From the NCBI GenBank assembly GCA_024802545.1, contig CP103416.1, forward strand, positions 2,542,001 through 2,606,000: a DNA stretch of 64,000 nucleotides. Direction: 5' to 3'. Positions within the stretch are counted from its first letter, which is position 1; each line of letters opens with the position of its first letter. This document shows positions 60,942 through 64,000 of this stretch, piece by piece. The notes under the pieces were generated by a model. That model made no database searches. It was not told the DNA's origin and worked only from the letters and a program-made list of their open reading frames with translations. This stretch comes from SAR92 clade bacterium H455. Lineage in GTDB: Bacteria > Pseudomonadota > Gammaproteobacteria > Pseudomonadales > Porticoccaceae. A program made the translations under genes and the position numbers.

Positions 60942-61235
60942 TCAACCAAACTTTAACGCTTCATAATCATCCAGATCCACAGTCAAACGAGCCAACCAAA
61001 GATCGTAGTTATCTTGCATTTGCAACCAACTCTCGGGAGACCGACCTATTACCTTGGAGAGCTTAAGCGCCATCAAAGGAGAAATGTCGGTCTTCTCATT
61101 AAGCAAACGACTGACCAAACCTGGACTGACTTTTAACTGCCGCGCCAGCTGATTTGAGCCCACATTAAAGGGTTCTAAATAGACTCGGCGAATAAAGGCG
61201 CCGGGGTGCATGGGTTTGTGCTGTTGGATATCCAT
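60942..61235 (-). CDS. higA: HigA-type antitoxin
   Basis: 97-residue XRE-family antitoxin of the HigA addiction-module type. It shows HPGAFIRRVYLEPFNVGSNQLARQLKVSPGLVSRLLNEKTDISPLMALKLSKVIG with the helix-turn-helix, then SPESWLQMQDNYDLWLA, typical of HigA. It neutralises the HigB nuclease encoded just upstream (toxin-first order of higBA), touching its stop at 61235, and represses the operon. Confidence 0.93.
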   Translation of the reverse strand: MDIQQHKPMHPGAFIRRVYLEPFNVGSNQLARQLKVSPGLVSRLLNEKTDISPLMALKLSKVIGRSPESWLQMQDNYDLWLARLTVDLDDYEALKFG

Positions 61236-61513
61236 TAGTGATAATCCTCATAGTTAACGACATAGACATGGCCATCGATAAACTCAAACACAACGCGCCA
61301 ATTGCCACTGACATTGACCGCCCACTGCTTATTTCTACTGCCTTTGAGGGAATGTAATCGCCAACCGGGAATATTCATATCGCCGACATAACAGGCTGTG
61401 TGCAATGCCTGGAGCCGCTCTTCTAGCCGAGCTCTGTGCTGCGACTGAATACCAGCTGTATTACCGGTGGTAAAGAATTTCTCGAGCCCTTTGTGTTTGA
61501 AGCTTTTAATCAT
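61235..61513 (-). CDS. higB: HigB-type RelE-family toxin
   Basis: 92 residues from the ATG at 61513; a longer frame begins at 61546 but HigB toxins normally start MIKSFKHKGLEKFF. It shows RLEERLQALHTACYVGDMNIPGWRLHSLKG and the final WRVVFEFIDGHVYVVNYEDYH. Ribosome-dependent mRNA interferase by family. The pair sits at the border between the catabolic region and core genes. Confidence 0.92.
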   Translation of the reverse strand: MIKSFKHKGLEKFFTTGNTAGIQSQHRARLEERLQALHTACYVGDMNIPGWRLHSLKGSRNKQWAVNVSGNWRVVFEFIDGHVYVVNYEDYH

Positions 61514-61591
61514 AGTAGACCGGTGTTTACTGTTATGCAACAGCAAACACCGCCTCCCGTCACGTTATTATCAGTAACGGGTGATCAAATA

Positions 61592-63085
61592 CTATTCTGG
61601 ACGCATATGCGGGAACAGCAGCACATCTCTAATCGATGGCGAGTCAGTCAACAACATCACCAATCGATCGATACCAATACCCTCACCAGCAGTAGGCGGC
61701 ATGCCGTATTCCAATGCGCGAATATAGTCCGCATCGAAGTGCATCGCCTCATCATCACCGGCATCTTTCTCGGCAACCTGCTGCCTAAAGCGCGCTTCTT
61801 GATCTTCAGAATCATTCAGCTCCGAGAAACCATTGGCGATTTCACGGCCGCCGACAAAGAACTCAAAGCGATCGGTGACATGGGGATCTTGATCATTGCG
61901 TCGCGCCAGCGGTGAAACTTCAGCGGGATACAGAGTGATAAAGGTGGGCTGCTCTAAAAGGTGTTCAACAGTCTTTTCAAAGATCTCAATCTGTACCTTG
62001 CCCAGGCCCCAGATAGACTTTAAGGGAATATGCAAGTCTGTAGCGATTTGCCGTGCACCGGCTTCATCGGCTAACTGCTCGGCACTGATCTCAGGGTTGT
62101 ACTGTAAGATCGAATCAAACACGGACAGGCGAATAAAGGGTTCGGCAAAGTCATAGTGAATCTCGCTGACCACTTCGCCGTCGGAATCCTTAGTGGTGTT
62201 TACCACTTTGGTTGAACCCAGCACTTCAGTGGTCATCTTGCGCAGCATATCTTCAGTCAGATCCATCAGATCATTAAAGTCAGAATAGGCCTGGTAGAAC
62301 TCGAGCATAGTGAACTCGGGATTGTGTCTTGTGGACAAACCCTCGTTGCGGAAATTGCGGTTAATTTCATAGACCCGTTCAAAACCACCAACCACTAAAC
62401 GCTTTAAATAGAGCTCCGGAGCGATACGCATATACATATCGATATCCAGGGCATTGTGATGGGTGACAAAAGGTCGTGCCACGGCGCCGCCGGGAATAAC
62501 CTGAAGCATGGGCGTTTCAACTTCTAAGTAGTCCGCTGCGTTTAAATAGCGGCGAATAAAGTCGACGACCTTAGAGCGGATGCGGAAAGTATTGCGCACA
62601 TCGGGATTAACAATCAGATCTACGTAACGCTGACGATAGCGCATCTCTTGATCTGCTAGACCGTGAAATTTGTCTGGCAGTGGACGCAGTGCTTTGGTCA
62701 GCAGCTGGTAGTTGTCCATCTGCACATAGAGATCGCCTTTGCCTGACAGATGCAGGGCTCCGGTGATGCCAACTATATCGCCGAGATCCAGTGACTTAGC
62801 AAAGGGTCGCGCTTCTTTGGTGACATAGAGCTGGATGGTGCCTGAGCTGTCTTGTACCACGATAAAAGCGCCGCGGTTGCGAATCACACGACCCGCAATG
62901 CTGACCACTTTACCCAGTTCCTCCAAGGTGGCTTTAGTCTCTTCGCCAAAGCCAGCTTGCAACTCTGCGGCGCTGTGCTGGGGACGGAAGTCATTGGGGA
63001 ACGGGCTGCCACCCTGCTCACGCAGTGTAGTGAGTTTGGCGCGGCGCTCGGCGATTAGCTTGTTTTCGTCTAGTTGATCAGTCAT
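61592..63085 (-). CDS. lysS: Lysyl-tRNA synthetase (class II)
   Basis: 497 residues. An N-terminal OB-fold anticodon domain (about 60-150) is followed by the class II catalytic domain. Motif 2 is [23 protein letters not shown]; motif 3 is [24 protein letters not shown]. Length typical (about 500). Downstream of prfB in the conserved prfB-lysS order, with a 200-bp gap that contains a long inverted repeat. Confidence 0.96.
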   Translation of the reverse strand: MTDQLDENKLIAERRAKLTTLREQGGSPFPNDFRPQHSAAELQAGFGEETKATLEELGKVVSIAGRVIRNRGAFIVVQDSSGTIQLYVTKEARPFAKSLDLGDIVGITGALHLSGKGDLYVQMDNYQLLTKALRPLPDKFHGLADQEMRYRQRYVDLIVNPDVRNTFRIRSKVVDFIRRYLNAADYLEVETPMLQVIPGGAVARPFVTHHNALDIDMYMRIAPELYLKRLVVGGFERVYEINRNFRNEGLSTRHNPEFTMLEFYQAYSDFNDLMDLTEDMLRKMTTEVLGSTKVVNTTKDSDGEVVSEIHYDFAEPFIRLSVFDSILQYNPEISAEQLADEAGARQIATDLHIPLKSIWGLGKVQIEIFEKTVEHLLEQPTFITLYPAEVSPLARRNDQDPHVTDRFEFFVGGREIANGFSELNDSEDQEARFRQQVAEKDAGDDEAMHFDADYIRALEYGMPPTAGEGIGIDRLVMLLTDSPSIRDVLLFPHMRPE

Positions 63086-63147
63086 ATGTCAGTCTTTGTT
63101 CTTTGAATAATTAATTTAGTCAACAGCCCATCAAAGTACGCTCGGTT

Positions 63148-63237
63148 GAGGATGCAACCCAAGGGTCGGCATCGCCATCCTTGAGCTTACACGGACGTAT
63201 TTACAGCATGTCGCAGATGCCAACCCTTGGGTTGCAT
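63148..63237. repeat. Long inverted repeat between prfB and lysS
   Basis: Arms of 24 bp (GGATGCAACCCAAGGGTCGG..., 63148-63171, and its complement at 63214-63237) differ at one base and enclose a 42-bp centre. This looks like a dispersed intergenic element (MITE/REP type) or a strong hairpin attenuator. It would fold in the prfB-lysS transcript. Confidence 0.7.
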
Positions 63238-63286
63238 CCGTTTTTAATAGTCTCCACTAATCTCACAAAAGGTCTTTCGCTGCTAC

Positions 63287-64000
63287 CTATAACCCGGCCT
63301 TCAGCGACGCCACAATAAACTGGTCCAACTTGCCATCCAGCACGGCACCGGTATTCCTTGTCTCAACACCAGTGCGCAGATCTTTAATCCGCGCATCATC
63401 TAACACATAGGAGCGAATCTGACTGCCCCAGCCAATATCAGACTTAGTGTCTTCAGTGGCCTGAGCCGCTTTCTGGCGAATACTCACCTCAAGCTCATAG
63501 AGCTTAGCGCGCAACATCTGCCAGCACTTATCTCGGTTCTGATGCTGCGACCGCTGACTCTGAGACTGCACCACTATGCCGCTGGGCCCATGGGTCAGAC
63601 GCACGGCGGAATCAGTCTTGTTAATATGCTGACCACCGGCACCAGAGGCGCGGTAGGTATCGGTGCGAACATCCGAGGGATTAATATCGATCTCAATATT
63701 GTCATCAATCTCAGGAGACACATAAACTGCAGAAAAAGAGGTGTGACGGCGATTGCCCGAATCAAAAGGTGACTTGCGGACTAAGCGATGCACACCAATC
63801 TCAGTGCGCAACCAGCCATAGGCGTACTCACCGGAGATCTGCACAGTAGCGCCTTTAATGCCCGCAACATCACCGGCAGAACACTCGACTAATTCTGCTT
63901 TAAAACCTTTATCATCGGCCCAGCGCAAATACATGCGCAGTAGCATCTCGGCCCAGTCTTGCGCCTCAGTGCCACCAGAGCCCGACTGAATATCCAGGTA
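63287..64000 (-). CDS. prfB: Peptide chain release factor 2 (5' end outside window)
   Basis: C-terminal 237 codons of RF2; the frame continues to the right edge through [13 protein letters not shown]. The peptidyl-tRNA hydrolysis motif GGQ is in [15 protein letters not shown]. The stop-codon recognition tripeptide SPF is in [15 protein letters not shown], specifying UGA/UAA. The programmed +1 frameshift site of prfB lies outside the window and cannot be checked. Confidence 0.95.
   Translation of the reverse strand, partial: YLDIQSGSGGTEAQDWAEMLLRMYLRWADDKGFKAELVECSAGDVAGIKGATVQISGEYAYGWLRTEIGVHRLVRKSPFDSGNRRHTSFSAVYVSPEIDDNIEIDINPSDVRTDTYRASGAGGQHINKTDSAVRLTHGPSGIVVQSQSQRSQHQNRDKCWQMLRAKLYELEVSIRQKAAQATEDTKSDIGWGSQIRSYVLDDARIKDLRTGVETRNTGAVLDGKLDQFIVASLKAGL

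Noticed and set aside
63086-63286. tRNA gene between prfB and lysS
   Set aside because: The inverted repeat has no cloverleaf arms, T-loop consensus or CCA end.

Overview
The window looks like the chromosome of a marine, oligotroph-type gammaproteobacterium, probably near the Cellvibrionales (SAR92/OM60-like). This is inferred from the rpoE-rseA-rseB-rseC-mucD block divergent from nadB, the sdhE/ygfX and ygfZ genes, the prfB-lysS pair, one TonB receptor and many Rieske oxygenases. No taxonomic marker gene such as rRNA is present, so the placement is tentative.

Layout: (1) 1-13.9 kb is mostly core: a secreted methyltransferase (cut by the edge), mucD, rseC, rseB, rseA and rpoE with a good sigma-E autoregulatory promoter, nadB, ygfX-sdhE, ygfZ, a frameshifted MFS gene, ung, a MATE exporter, heme A synthase and a small cytochrome c. 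(2) 14.0-60.5 kb is one large catabolic region of about 40 genes. It has a class I P450 system (P450cam-like CYP101-type P450, putidaredoxin-like ferredoxin, FAD ferredoxin reductase) and a complete 2-oxoacid/acetoin dehydrogenase-like complex (E1a, E1b, E2, E3). It also has a DUF35 plus thiolase-like pair resembling the steroid side-chain retro-aldolase, three Rieske ring-hydroxylating oxygenase alpha subunits with one Rieske ferredoxin, eight SDRs, four related MDR reductases, three SnoaL-like and two ABM proteins, three acyl-CoA dehydrogenases, an acyl-CoA ligase, two enoyl-CoA hydratases, a kinase/ACAD11-like pair, a DUF3604 protein, a TonB receptor and a single TetR regulator. (3) 60.5-64 kb returns to core: higBA, lysS and prfB (cut by the edge).

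The most striking unexplained signal is an 18-bp dyad, AAACA-N8-TGTTT. Five exact and four one-mismatch copies sit in promoter regions spread over the catabolic region, including upstream of the tetR gene itself. I propose that these genes form one TetR-controlled regulon for a lipophilic, probably terpenoid- or steroid-like substrate: outer-membrane uptake, P450/Rieske oxygenation, alcohol and double-bond redox steps by SDRs and MDRs, CoA activation, beta-oxidation, aldolytic side-chain cleavage, and disposal of 2-oxoacid or diketone fragments. The substrate cannot be read from the sequence.

REP-like inverted repeats (GTCATC...GGGATCTC type) occur near both ends of the catabolic region and form a young 91-bp tandem array next to a GIY-YIG nuclease gene. 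Several intergenic regions carry short tandem duplications, and an AT-rich 30-bp perfect palindrome and a 24-bp-arm inverted repeat are also present.
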